Shown: positions 5,575 to 15,100 of the stretch, in pieces
Layout: each line of letters opens with the position of its first letter
How positions within the stretch are numbered: position 1 is the stretch's first letter
DNA from: a virus
Strand: one strand, 5' to 3'
Length of the DNA: 38,775 bases
Virus record (IMG/VR): IMGVR_UViG_3300025051_000007
Span: 1-38,775 of that record
Program-made: the position numbers and the translations under genes
Notes under the pieces: generated by a model
Seen by the model: only the letters and a program-made list of their open reading frames with translations
Databases searched by the model: none
What the model was told of the DNA's origin: nothing

Positions 5575-8096
5575 TCGTTTACCTCCAACTTCAAGATCAG
5601 TACCGCCCAGGTGCAAGTGGCGCACGAGTCCACATTCGGGAGTAGTACGTCGCCGGCGTCCATGGTCACGTCGGTCCAGTCGGTGATGTCCGTGTCCTCG
5701 CCGCTCGTCGCGCTCGACAGGGCCGGTTCGTGGCCGTTGGTGATGCTGTCTGCGTCGGTCGGGAGATAGTTGGCCAGCGTATCGCGCCAGACGTCGACGG
5801 TGATGCTGCCCGTCTGGTCGGCCAGCAGTGTCCAGGCCTTGATCGTGCAGGCCACAGGCACGCGATAGGGTTTGCCGATTCCGGTTGCCACGGCCGCGCC
5901 GTCGCCGTCAAACACGAACGTCACCGTCTGCGTACGGACGTGAGTGTGCGTTGGTACAGTTGACGTCCACGAAGGGTTGGCCGCGTGGCCGGCGGTCTTC
6001 AATACCTGCCCGTCCGTTCCGTGCGGCAGCAGCGTCCAGGACGTTGCGGAGTAGTACAGGAGATCGCCCTGTTCCACGGTCCCAGAGTACGCCGGCACGT
6101 AGCCGGTCGCGGCCGTTGCGGCGACGCCCGGTAGGTCGTACTTGCGGACTGCGCTCGTAAACGCTGACGTGGGGACCGAGAACCCGGCACCCGTGTAGAC
6201 CGCATCGCCCTTGGTCAGGCGCACCTCATCAATGCGGCCGTCGAAGTAGTTCGCGCTCGGGCGCCAGCCAATCATTACGGCGGCGGTGCCGTTGAACACG
6301 CCGGAACTGCCCCCGACCAGTGTTTCCGCCGCCTTGGACCCGTCCACGTAGAGTCGATAGGCACTTGCACTGCTGCCGGCGTTGTAGTCACAGGTGAGTG
6401 CGACGTGATGGAAGTTGCCGTCCGCAGAGTAGCCGCCGCTGGAACTGAGCGATATCGGTGTCGAGCCGTCTTCGCTTACCTGTGCAGAGACCAACCCGGA
6501 ACTGGCCCTGTAGACGCGCCAGGAAAAGAATGGCGAAGTCCACTTCGCCATGAGTTCCTCGTCTCGGTCCTGGGTTGACTTGAACCATCCCTCAACGCAC
6601 CAGTCGTTTGCGTTCCAGTCCCAGTCGGTGTGCGAGCTTGAGTAGACATACGCGTTGGTCCCGTCCAGGAGCAGGCAGTCTGATCCGAACTTGCCCGAAC
6701 CGTTGTACGAAACATTCCCGATGGCCGTGAATGTGTGTGGCGCGGATCCGCCGGCCGCGTCGTCGTTCAGGTTCGCCTCCAGGTGCAATAGCCCCACTGT
6801 GGTGGCCGTGCCCGAGACCATGGCCGTTACCAGGTAGTTGTTGCTGGTCGTTGGCAGCGTACTGGCGGCGGTTGTGATCGTGCGTTGGTTCACGTTGGTG
6901 ATGCCAGAGTACCTCTCGCAGAGCGGAATGTCGCCGGTAGCGTTGGGTATGCGGATCTGCCGGTCCGCCGTTGGGTCGATGATTTGTAGCAGGGTCTCGA
7001 ACGCGTCCGCGGTGGCGCCCTCGAATTCCAGAGGCGCGGCCCCCGTGAGTGTCCCGCCAGAGAATGGCACGTACGTGCCCGTGTGGTTGTGTGCCGACGC
7101 CGCGAACGCCGCCGCGTGACTGCCGTCCAGGGTGTCGGCGTCCTCCGCGTCGTCCACGGCGCCGTTGTCGTTCGCGTCGTAGGTGGCCTTGGTCATGTCG
7201 CCGGCGCCGCCCGCCGGAGTGGCCCAGGTGCCGTCGTCCTTCAAGTACTTGCCGGACGGAGTTCCGGTCGCCGGCACGCCGCCTTTCTTCGTCTCGGACA
7301 GGGCCGGCAGCCGGTCGCCGTCCAGCGTCCCGCTAGTCACGTCCTCGCCGGCGTGAGCGTGCGTGGTTGGTGCGTACGTGCCCGTGTGGTTGTGGCCCGC
7401 CGCGGCAGCGCCCACGTTGCCGTAGGCCAGGGCCGTGCCATTGATCTTGTACACCTGGCCGCTGGGGATATTGACGCTGCCGGAGTCGTCGATCGTCACC
7501 AGGCTTCCCTGTACTAACACCTGTCCGGCGACCGCGTCGCCGCGCAGTATGGCGTTGTTTGTCATGTCCGGGGTGTAGTCGTCGAGTCGCCAGGACGTGC
7601 CGTCGCAGGTTAGGTTCACGCAGCCGTTGCGCGGCACGTAATAGGTCGTACTGGTGCCATCGGGAATGATGATGTTGCCGCCCGCGTCGTAGAATATCGA
7701 CACGTTGTCCGCGGCGGTCCGGTAGATGGTGATCCGGCGGCCGGCGGTTGCCGGCGTAATGGTGTGGACTGAGTTCATCGTGGCTACGGAGTAGACGTCC
7801 ACGCCGGCCGTGAGTGTCATTACGCTGTCGGTGATGCTCGCGGCCAGTGGGGCTGCGTTGTGGTTGTGGTCGCCGGTCGCCACGGCGCCGGACCCGGTGC
7901 CTACGTCCTTGGTCGCCGCGTTGCCGAACGAGGTTCCGTTCCGCTGCAGGGTCGTGCCCGTGAAGTTGATATCCTGGTTGCACTCGCTGGTCGCCGAGTC
8001 GCGTTCCAGCGCCTCCGGGTCGCCGGCCCGCGCCGGCCACGCGGCCAGGATCCACACCACCACCAGGACTGCGCACCATGTGAATCGCTTGCTCAT
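5571..8096 (-). CDS. Tail-fibre-like protein with LamG domain and signal peptide
   Basis: An 841-aa protein. Residues 1-24 form a textbook Sec signal peptide (MSKRFTWCAVLVV..., ending PARA before Gly25). Then come tail-fibre repeats: HNH turns at about 77-79, 235-237 and 336-338, KYLKDDGTWATP at 283-294 and an EF-hand-like loop DANDNGAVDDAE at 307-318. A LamG/concanavalin-like jelly roll covers about 432-645 (FHHVALT, RLYVDGSKAAET, GRIDEVRL), followed by a beta-rich C-terminal domain (about 720-841). HNH and KYLKDDGTW motifs are common in phage fibres; LamG domains bind sugars or proteins. The start at 8096 is fixed by ATGA overlap with the upstream fibre gene; the in-frame extension upstream to 8567 is antisense-like and rejected. 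Either a fibre component or a secreted surface protein. Confidence 0.75.
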   Translation of the reverse strand: MSKRFTWCAVLVVVWILAAWPARAGDPEALERDSATSECNQDINFTGTTLQRNGTSFGNAATKDVGTGSGAVATGDHNHNAAPLAASITDSVMTLTAGVDVYSVATMNSVHTITPATAGRRITIYRTAADNVSIFYDAGGNIIIPDGTSTTYYVPRNGCVNLTCDGTSWRLDDYTPDMTNNAILRGDAVAGQVLVQGSLVTIDDSGSVNIPSGQVYKINGTALAYGNVGAAAAGHNHTGTYAPTTHAHAGEDVTSGTLDGDRLPALSETKKGGVPATGTPSGKYLKDDGTWATPAGGAGDMTKATYDANDNGAVDDAEDADTLDGSHAAAFAASAHNHTGTYVPFSGGTLTGAAPLEFEGATADAFETLLQIIDPTADRQIRIPNATGDIPLCERYSGITNVNQRTITTAASTLPTTSNNYLVTAMVSGTATTVGLLHLEANLNDDAAGGSAPHTFTAIGNVSYNGSGKFGSDCLLLDGTNAYVYSSSHTDWDWNANDWCVEGWFKSTQDRDEELMAKWTSPFFSWRVYRASSGLVSAQVSEDGSTPISLSSSGGYSADGNFHHVALTCDYNAGSSASAYRLYVDGSKAAETLVGGSSGVFNGTAAVMIGWRPSANYFDGRIDEVRLTKGDAVYTGAGFSVPTSAFTSAVRKYDLPGVAATAATGYVPAYSGTVEQGDLLYYSATSWTLLPHGTDGQVLKTAGHAANPSWTSTVPTHTHVRTQTVTFVFDGDGAAVATGIGKPYRVPVACTIKAWTLLADQTGSITVDVWRDTLANYLPTDADSITNGHEPALSSATSGEDTDITDWTDVTMDAGDVLLPNVDSCATCTWAVLILKLEVNE

Positions 8097-9175
8097 GCCA
8101 CAACCTCCCATCGCAGTCGTCCGCCCGTGAAATATGCGCGGTACTTGGTGCCGGTCGCGCGGTCCGTCAGGACCACGCCTTTCGTGCTGCTGAACTCCAG
8201 GTCGCCGGACAGGCTTGTGTGTTCGTGGTCCGCCGTGGCGTACACGCCGGCGTGGTTGTGGTTCCCGGTCGCCACATTGCCGGACCCGGTGCCGGTGTCC
8301 TTGGTCGCTGCGTTGCCCAGGCCCAGGTTGTTCCGGGCGGTGCCTGCGTTGGCCAGGTCGCTCAGGTCGTTGGCCGCCTGGAGTTGCAGTGCATTCACCA
8401 CGTTCCCCAGTCCGACCTGGCTTTTCGTCACCGCGTGCGGGTTGTCCGACCGCGCCGTGTGCGCCGAGAGGTCCGCGGCGGCGGCCGCCGCCAGGTTCGT
8501 GCGTGCGGCGGCCGCCGTCGAGGCGCCCGTCCCGCCGTTCAGCACGCTCAGGTCTGTGCCGGACCATTCGCCGTTGTTGACCGTGCTCTTGGTCGCCAGT
8601 GCGCCCTGGCCGACGATTGCTTCGGCCTGGTTGACAATCCCGTCGTCGTCCGCGTCGTAGACCGACTTGGTCATGTCTCCCAGTTGGTGGGCCGGGTCCG
8701 CCATACTGATCAGGGTCGGGGCGCCGTCCACGTCGAACCCGACCAGGTGCGACGCTCGCACTGCCGCCGGCGGGAAGTTGAACACGTCCGCCGGGTTCAC
8801 CACGCCGCAGCGCCGGTCAATGTCCGCGCGGTTCTCCTGGTCGAACCGGACCATGGCGTCGAGCTGCGCGTCGATGCCTGCCGGGTCCAGGGCAACCGCC
8901 TCCTGCAGGTTGACCTCCTGCGTCTGCAGTTTCCGCCGCGTTACGATCAGGCGTGCGGACTCCGTTGGCCACGGGTTGTCGGCCGTGACCGTGTACGTGC
9001 CGCCGACCAGGTCCAGGTCGAACGTGGTTACGTCGGCCACCTCGCCCGTGCCACTGTTCAACGCCTGGACGACAAGCTCCGTCTCGCTCGCGGGCCAATC
9101 GAACGAGGCCGTGAGTTCCGTGCCGTCGCCAGCGTTGCCCACCGCGATTTCGTACTCGGTTGCGCCGACACTCAT
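8093..9175 (-). CDS. Tail fibre protein with T7 gp17-like N-terminal domain
   Basis: A 360-aa protein. The first 120 residues (AVGNAGDGTELTASFDWPA, then GGTYTVTADNPWPTESARLIVTRRK, then LQTQEVNLQEAVALDPAGI) follow the pattern of the T7 tail-fibre N-terminal domain that attaches fibres to the tail tube. After a coiled-coil-like stretch (DAQLDAMVRFDQENRADIDRR) come Ala/Asn-rich repeats, an EF-hand-like loop DADDDGIVNQAE, HNHAGVYATADHEH and a beta-rich end. No signal peptide is present, unlike the next three gene products. The protein is short for a complete receptor-binding fibre, so the distal tip is probably supplied by the LamG or beta-helix proteins downstream. It ends in an ATGA overlap with the LamG gene. 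Confidence 0.8.
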   Translation of the reverse strand: MSVGATEYEIAVGNAGDGTELTASFDWPASETELVVQALNSGTGEVADVTTFDLDLVGGTYTVTADNPWPTESARLIVTRRKLQTQEVNLQEAVALDPAGIDAQLDAMVRFDQENRADIDRRCGVVNPADVFNFPPAAVRASHLVGFDVDGAPTLISMADPAHQLGDMTKSVYDADDDGIVNQAEAIVGQGALATKSTVNNGEWSGTDLSVLNGGTGASTAAAARTNLAAAAAADLSAHTARSDNPHAVTKSQVGLGNVVNALQLQAANDLSDLANAGTARNNLGLGNAATKDTGTGSGNVATGNHNHAGVYATADHEHTSLSGDLEFSSTKGVVLTDRATGTKYRAYFTGGRLRWEVVA

Positions 9176-9182
9176 GGGTGCC

Positions 9183-12100
9183 TCACTCCGCTATCCGGTT
9201 CTGGTACAGCTTGCTCGCGTCCTTGTACACTCCCGACCAGGCACGGCCCCAGCGGTCCGCGTCCTGTACCGCCTCGTCCAGGTCAAAGTCGCACGTCAGA
9301 TGCGTTGTCATCCGCCAGGCACTGACGGCGCCTTTGACCGTCCAGTCGCCCGGGACAATGCTGTCGAACTGCGGCTTGCCCCGGATCACGCCCGCAATCA
9401 GCGATTCCGTCAGGCCGCCGAACACCACCATGCCGCCGATGGGTCCGCCGATGATCGTGGGCAGGACCAGTTTCCACCACTCGTCGTCCCGGTCGTCGCC
9501 CAGCAGCGCTTTCATCAGCAGATTCACGCCACCGATGGCCGCCGGCGCCAGGAAGTGGTTGATGGCGAGGGTATTCATCAGTGCGCGCATGGACCCGGGG
9601 CGCTTGGCCTTCAGCGCCTCTTGCATCGCCACGTACTCAAACGCGTACATCTGGGCTTGGTTCTGGAGGAACATGCCGCAGTAGCGCCCGAACTGGCCGC
9701 CGCGGCGCGACCACTCGGGCCGGACGCTCGGGTCCGTGCCCTGCTGGGTCAGGCTCACGATGTGGAACACCCGCGTCAGGGACGCTTGCTGGGCCTGTTC
9801 CGGGGTCATGCCCATGCGGATCCCAGTGGCATACGCGTCCCGGTAGATGCCTTGCCCGACCAGGGCGGTTGCGACCATATCGCCGGCCGCCGGGATCATC
9901 ATGCCTTTCTGCAGCAGGTGCATGGTCTTGCCGAGGGCGGGCGCCGCCAGGGCATTGGCCAGCAGGTCGTTGGGGCCCTGCCAGTATCGGTTCTTCCACT
10001 GGTCAGAGGCCACGAGAACTTTCATTGCTGCCCGGCCCTCTTCGGACCCGGCTGTCGTCAGGTGCTTGGCAACGTCCGCCAGTCCGATCTTGTGTCCGAA
10101 CTGCACCACGCCCGTGACCTGGCGCATCCCGGACGCCACGCGCCAGCTCAGGTAGTTGAACGCCGTGGCCGTGGCAAGCCTGTCCAGGGCCGCCATGCGG
10201 TAGCCCGCATTGTACCCGCCCTTGATGATGTCCGTCCACTGGCCCCGGAACGCGTCCAGGACGCCCTTGCCGTGCAGTTTCTCAATGGCTGCGTTCACGT
10301 CCTCGCTGCCGAACGTAGCGCGTAGGTCGCGGCTGAACTCTCCGAACGCCACGAAGTGGCTGAACTCCGACACGCGCCGGTCGAGCATGTCCAGCACGCC
10401 GGCGGTCTCGTCCACGTCGTACCCGTGCTGCACGCGCCGGGTCAGGCCCCCGGGCAGGATCACCGAGTCGCGCACCACGGTTTCCGGGCCCTGCGCCGGC
10501 CGCCAGACCTGCATGGGCATGTACAGCGGGTCGTCGTCGTACAGCCGGACTCCGGTCAGGGTCTCGGCCACGTCGCTGATCGGGCCGCGGGCCTGCGTGT
10601 AGAACGCCCGCAACGCGTCCAGCAGGACCAGGTCTTCAGCCGGCAGCGCCTGCCGCAGTTCCGCCACGTACGCCGCGTCCCGGCCGTGGGACAGGGCGGG
10701 CTGGTGGTAGATGCGCTGTTCGCAGTAGGCGACGATCTGCAGCGCCTCCTGGCGCGACAGGAAGCGGGGCATGACTTCGTTCCGGCTGAACCGGGCCAGC
10801 TCGGGGCGCGCCTTGCGCAGTTCGCGCTTGGCCTTCCACGCCGGCATCTTGTAGATGGATTCCAGCGTCTTGTCGATGGCGGCCGTCTGCTCGCGGATCG
10901 CCGTCACCTTCCGGTCCAGGCACGTCTGATTGCGCTGTCCCAGCCGTTCCGCCAGCGTCTTCAGGTTCGCGTGGGTCGCGTCCGTGGCGTACTCGCCCAG
11001 CATTCTCAGCCGGTGCCAGAAGTCCAGGGGCGACATCAGTTCGCGCTTGATCGTGCGCCACAGGTCGCCCGGATCCGTGACCGGGTTGGCCGGGTGCTGG
11101 CTGTCCAGCATGGTCTTGACGTCGCCGGCAACCTTGGCGCGCAGGTCGGCTTCGTTCTTCTCCACGGCCTCAATGCCGCCGTCAATCTGTGCCTGGAGGT
11201 CCTCCAGGGCCGTGGCCATCTCACCTTCGGTCTTGTGCTTCAGTGCGCCGTACTGGAAGTACGCCATGGTCGCGAGCTTCATCAGCATTTCGGTGTCTTG
11301 CTCGCGGTACCACGGCTCGGACTTGAACTCAGGCACCCATGCTTCCAGCTCCCTGCGCCACGCCTCGGCCTTGGCGCGGTCCGTCCGGTTCTCGTGGCCC
11401 GGATCGCCCTGCACCTCGGCGAGCATATCGCAGCGTTCGGCAACCGCAGCCGTTCCCAGGTCGTACACGCTCTTGACCACGCGCACCCAGCGCCGTGCGG
11501 CCGGGTGGATCTCCCGGGCCGCCAGCTCCTGACGCGTCGAGACCGGGCCACGCAGCGCCTTCAGGCTCAGTTCACGGTCAATCTTCTCCAGCAGTTCCGC
11601 CTTGCTCAGGCGCACGCGTCCGGCATGGATCATCCCGACAATGCGTTGCGCTTCCATCTCGATCCTGGCAACGGACGGGGAGCGCTGGCGGAGATTCCGC
11701 TCGATGGACACGGCCACCTGCGCGGCAATCCTGGCAGGGAGTTTCCCGGCGGCCGTGGCGCTGAGCAGGTTTGCCCAGGTCCGTGCGTACTCGGCGCGCC
11801 AGACCGGGTCCATTTCCGGCTTCGTCTTCCGGCTGGTGAAGTGCCCCTCGGCGATGAGCTTGTCCAGGACTGTCTGTCGTATCGTCGCGGCGGTTGCTGC
11901 GATGTCCGCGGGCGCGTCGCCGCTGACCAGGGTCGACCCGTCCACGCCGGCCGCCGCCAGCTCCGTCTTGTCCAGGCCCGCGCGGGCGGCCAGGGCCCTG
12001 GCTTTGTTCCGCTCGCGCTCTGCGGCCAGGCGCGTCGTAGCGGCCTGCACGTACCCGCCCTTCTCGAACGCGGCCTTGTACATCTCGCCCTGGATGCGCT

Positions 12101-15100
12101 GCAACTTCAGGGCGCCCTTGGCGTCGATCAAGCGCGACATCAGTTCGTTGTCGTTCGTGATCCCGTGCGCTTCAAGGATAAGTTCAGCCTGCAGCTTCAT
12201 CGCTTCTTGGATGATGTCGCGCGGCTTGGCGTCCAGGCCGTACTGCTTGGACATGGCGCGCACGCCAGCTTCCGTCACCTTCTCTTTCCGTGCCAGCATC
12301 CCCGCCAGGACAACGGACAGGTCTTGCTGCAGGGCCGCCTTGTGCTCCTCGGACATTTCCCGGGCCGGCACGCGTGAGGCGGATTCCGCGCCCTTGACAT
12401 TTTGGGAAGGGAATGCGATATTCCCAGTATCGAGACCCGGAGTAACCCCAATCTGGCCACGTGCCGGTGAGGCTGGTTTGACGCTCCGGGTTTCGTGTTT
12501 TCGGGCCGTTTCCATGTAGTGGAAGTAGAACTTCCTGCCCCCGTCAGGGTCTCGCGCCAGAGTGAGGCGAACCGAGTAGACTTCCCCGGCGATGGTGATT
12601 TCCGCGTCAAGGTACTCGAACGCTTCTATTCCCGGGTGTCCCTTGCTGTCGATCTCGTCCCGCGGGTTCGTGCCAAGACGGATCAGTTCCGGGAGCGCCG
12701 GAATGGACCTGAACTTGAACTGTGGCGCTTTCTTCTTCAGCGTCTCCGCCAGTCCGTCACGGTTGAGGACTACCTCCCAGCCTGTGGCTTCCACGGTGTA
12801 GCGGCCGTAGTACCCGGGAGTTTTCCGCGCCCAGGTGTACACGTCCTTCCATGTCACAGTTTCCCCGGCAGGCTTGATCTCCTCACCGGTCAAGGTTGGA
12901 GGTGCCGCGCTCGCCGCCTCTGCCGCCGGGGACAACTCGGTTTGTCCTTCCACAACGGCATTTGTGCCCTGGTCCAGGGCGACCATGACATCCTCGGCCG
13001 TCCTGAATCCCAGGTTCCGCAGCCAGTTCCCGACCGCGCGGAAGAAGCTCCAGAGCTTGTCCAGGACGGTCCGTTCCGTCTCGGGCAGGGCTGCGAACGC
13101 GTGCGCGTACGCTTCCTCGGCCTTCTTCGCGTCGCTCACTTCCGGGTACAGCGCGTCGATCTGGTACTTGTCGCGCCACTCCTGGTCCTTCTGCTGCAGG
13201 ATCTTCAGTTCCTGTTCGGTCAGGATGCCGCGTTCGAACAGGCCGTGGAAGATTTCCTCGCGCGCAATCCGCAGCGGGTTCGGGCTCTGCATCGACACAT
13301 GGATGACTCCGTCCCGCCACAGGCCCCAGGCCGCGTCGCCCTTCTTGGTGCGCAGCAGGTCTTCCGAGAGTTGGACGCGCACGCCGGCCAAGGCTGGGAA
13401 CCTGGCAACCTCCGCGTCCAGTTGCGCCTGTAACTCGGGGCGGGCGGGCAGGGCGGGATCCGCCGGCTCGCGTTGTGCGGCGCTGAAGCGTTCTTCGGGC
13501 AGGATCTCTTCCTGTGCGTCCCGGATCTGGTCAAGGCGCTTGCGCGCCATGGTTCGAAAGTCACGCGGGCGGAAAAACACCTTCCGGTCGCCGGCCTTGT
13601 TCAGTGCCCAGTCGTGAGCCTGGGCCAGTTCTGCGGCGGTCGTGGTCCCCGGATCCAGGTTGCTGTAGTCCGTGACAACCTGAGTCGGGCCGTAGACCTC
13701 AACCGGTCCTTCAGGGCTGGCCGCGGTCAAGCCTCCATCCTCGTGTTTGTCGATGACCGTGAACACCGTTCCGGACCCGTCCTGAAACCGTTCTCCTACG
13801 TCCAGTTCCTTGGCGCGCAACAGCTTCGGCTCTCGGATTGCGAGTCGATCAAGGAACTGACGTTCTCCGTTCGTGCCGTACAGCTTGGTCAGGACGGTCC
13901 CAACGTCGTCGGTGCCTGAGATTCCCAGGCCAGGGTGATGGATCGCCAGCAGTCCGGCGGCTTCGTCCCAACTCGTGGCGTTGGGGTCGGTAGTGATGCG
14001 CGCTTCGAGTTTCTTGCCTTCCTGGCCAGCTTCAGGCCCGATCAGGTTCTGGTCCCGTAGTTCCTGCATTTCTTCGGCACCGACACGCACGCGCGGTACG
14101 TCGCCGCGGGCCGCTTCAAGGGGGTCCATCTCGGGAAAGCGGCGCCGGACCTTGCGCCGAGCCGGCGGCGCGACGGCGACGGCCGATGGGGCAGGGGGTG
14201 AGTTCAGGGCTGCCAGACGTTCTTCAGGAGTAAGGATTGGCGCGTCCTCGTCGACCGCCGCCTTTTCCGCTGCGACCTCTGCGGCGACTTCCTGCTTGGC
14301 CGCCTCCAGGGCAGGCACCAGCTCCGGCTCGCCGGCCTCTGCTTCTTCGCGGGCAACGGCCTCGACCTCCGCGGCGGCCAGATTCCTCTCGAGTTCTGCG
14401 GCCGCGTGGCGGTTCAGCACCTGGGCCTTTTCCTCGACGGTCTTGGCTGTGGTCAAATCCTGGGACAACGCGGCCATGTGGCCGGTATCGTCGGTCTCGG
14501 CCGCCTGGCGTACGTGCGCCTCTACCCGGGCCATGCCCGCCTCGTACTGGGCCATACTGCGCGCCTCTGCCAGGTCCACGGCGAATCGCACGGCGCCGCC
14601 GCCCATGACGCTCTGCAGGATTGTGGTGATGGCAATCTCTCGCCGTTGCGGGTCGTCGCCCGTCAATGTCTGCACGAGGCGCGGCCGCAACAGTCGCGCC
14701 TGGACTACCTTGCGCGCCAGGGCCTCGGCCACGGCCATGTCGGAGATGTCCTCCTGGGCCAGTTCCTGTTCCACTTCCAGTGCGGCGCCGCCAGCCGCCG
14801 CGCCGACTGCGGTGGCGACCATGCCGCGGCTGCCCTTGGCCCAGCGCATGGCTGCCGCCTTGGTCCCGCCAAAGGCCAACGCGTCGGTAATGGCGTTGAC
14901 AACCATGTTTTCGGTGAATGTCTGGCGTGCTGCGGTAGCCGCCAGGTCGTTATTACCGGCGCGTGCGGCCAGGGTCCGGTACTGCGCCAGGGCCGGGATG
15001 AGAGACCGCAAGGCCGCGTCCCTCTGCTGTCCAGCGGGTAGCGTCTCGATGTACGCCAGGGCCTGCTCTTCCGCTTCGGCGGCCGCCTGGCCCTGCGCGT

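Noticed and set aside
2927-9175. A diversity-generating retroelement for fibre variation, as in BPP-1
   Set aside because: No reverse transcriptase and no template/variable repeat pair were seen, although the gene order is BPP-1-like.
10356-12377. A 673-aa plus-strand open frame opposite the giant virion gene
   Set aside because: It mirrors a well-supported minus-strand gene, is Arg/Gln/Leu/Val-rich with no domain, and long antisense frames are expected in this GC-rich DNA.
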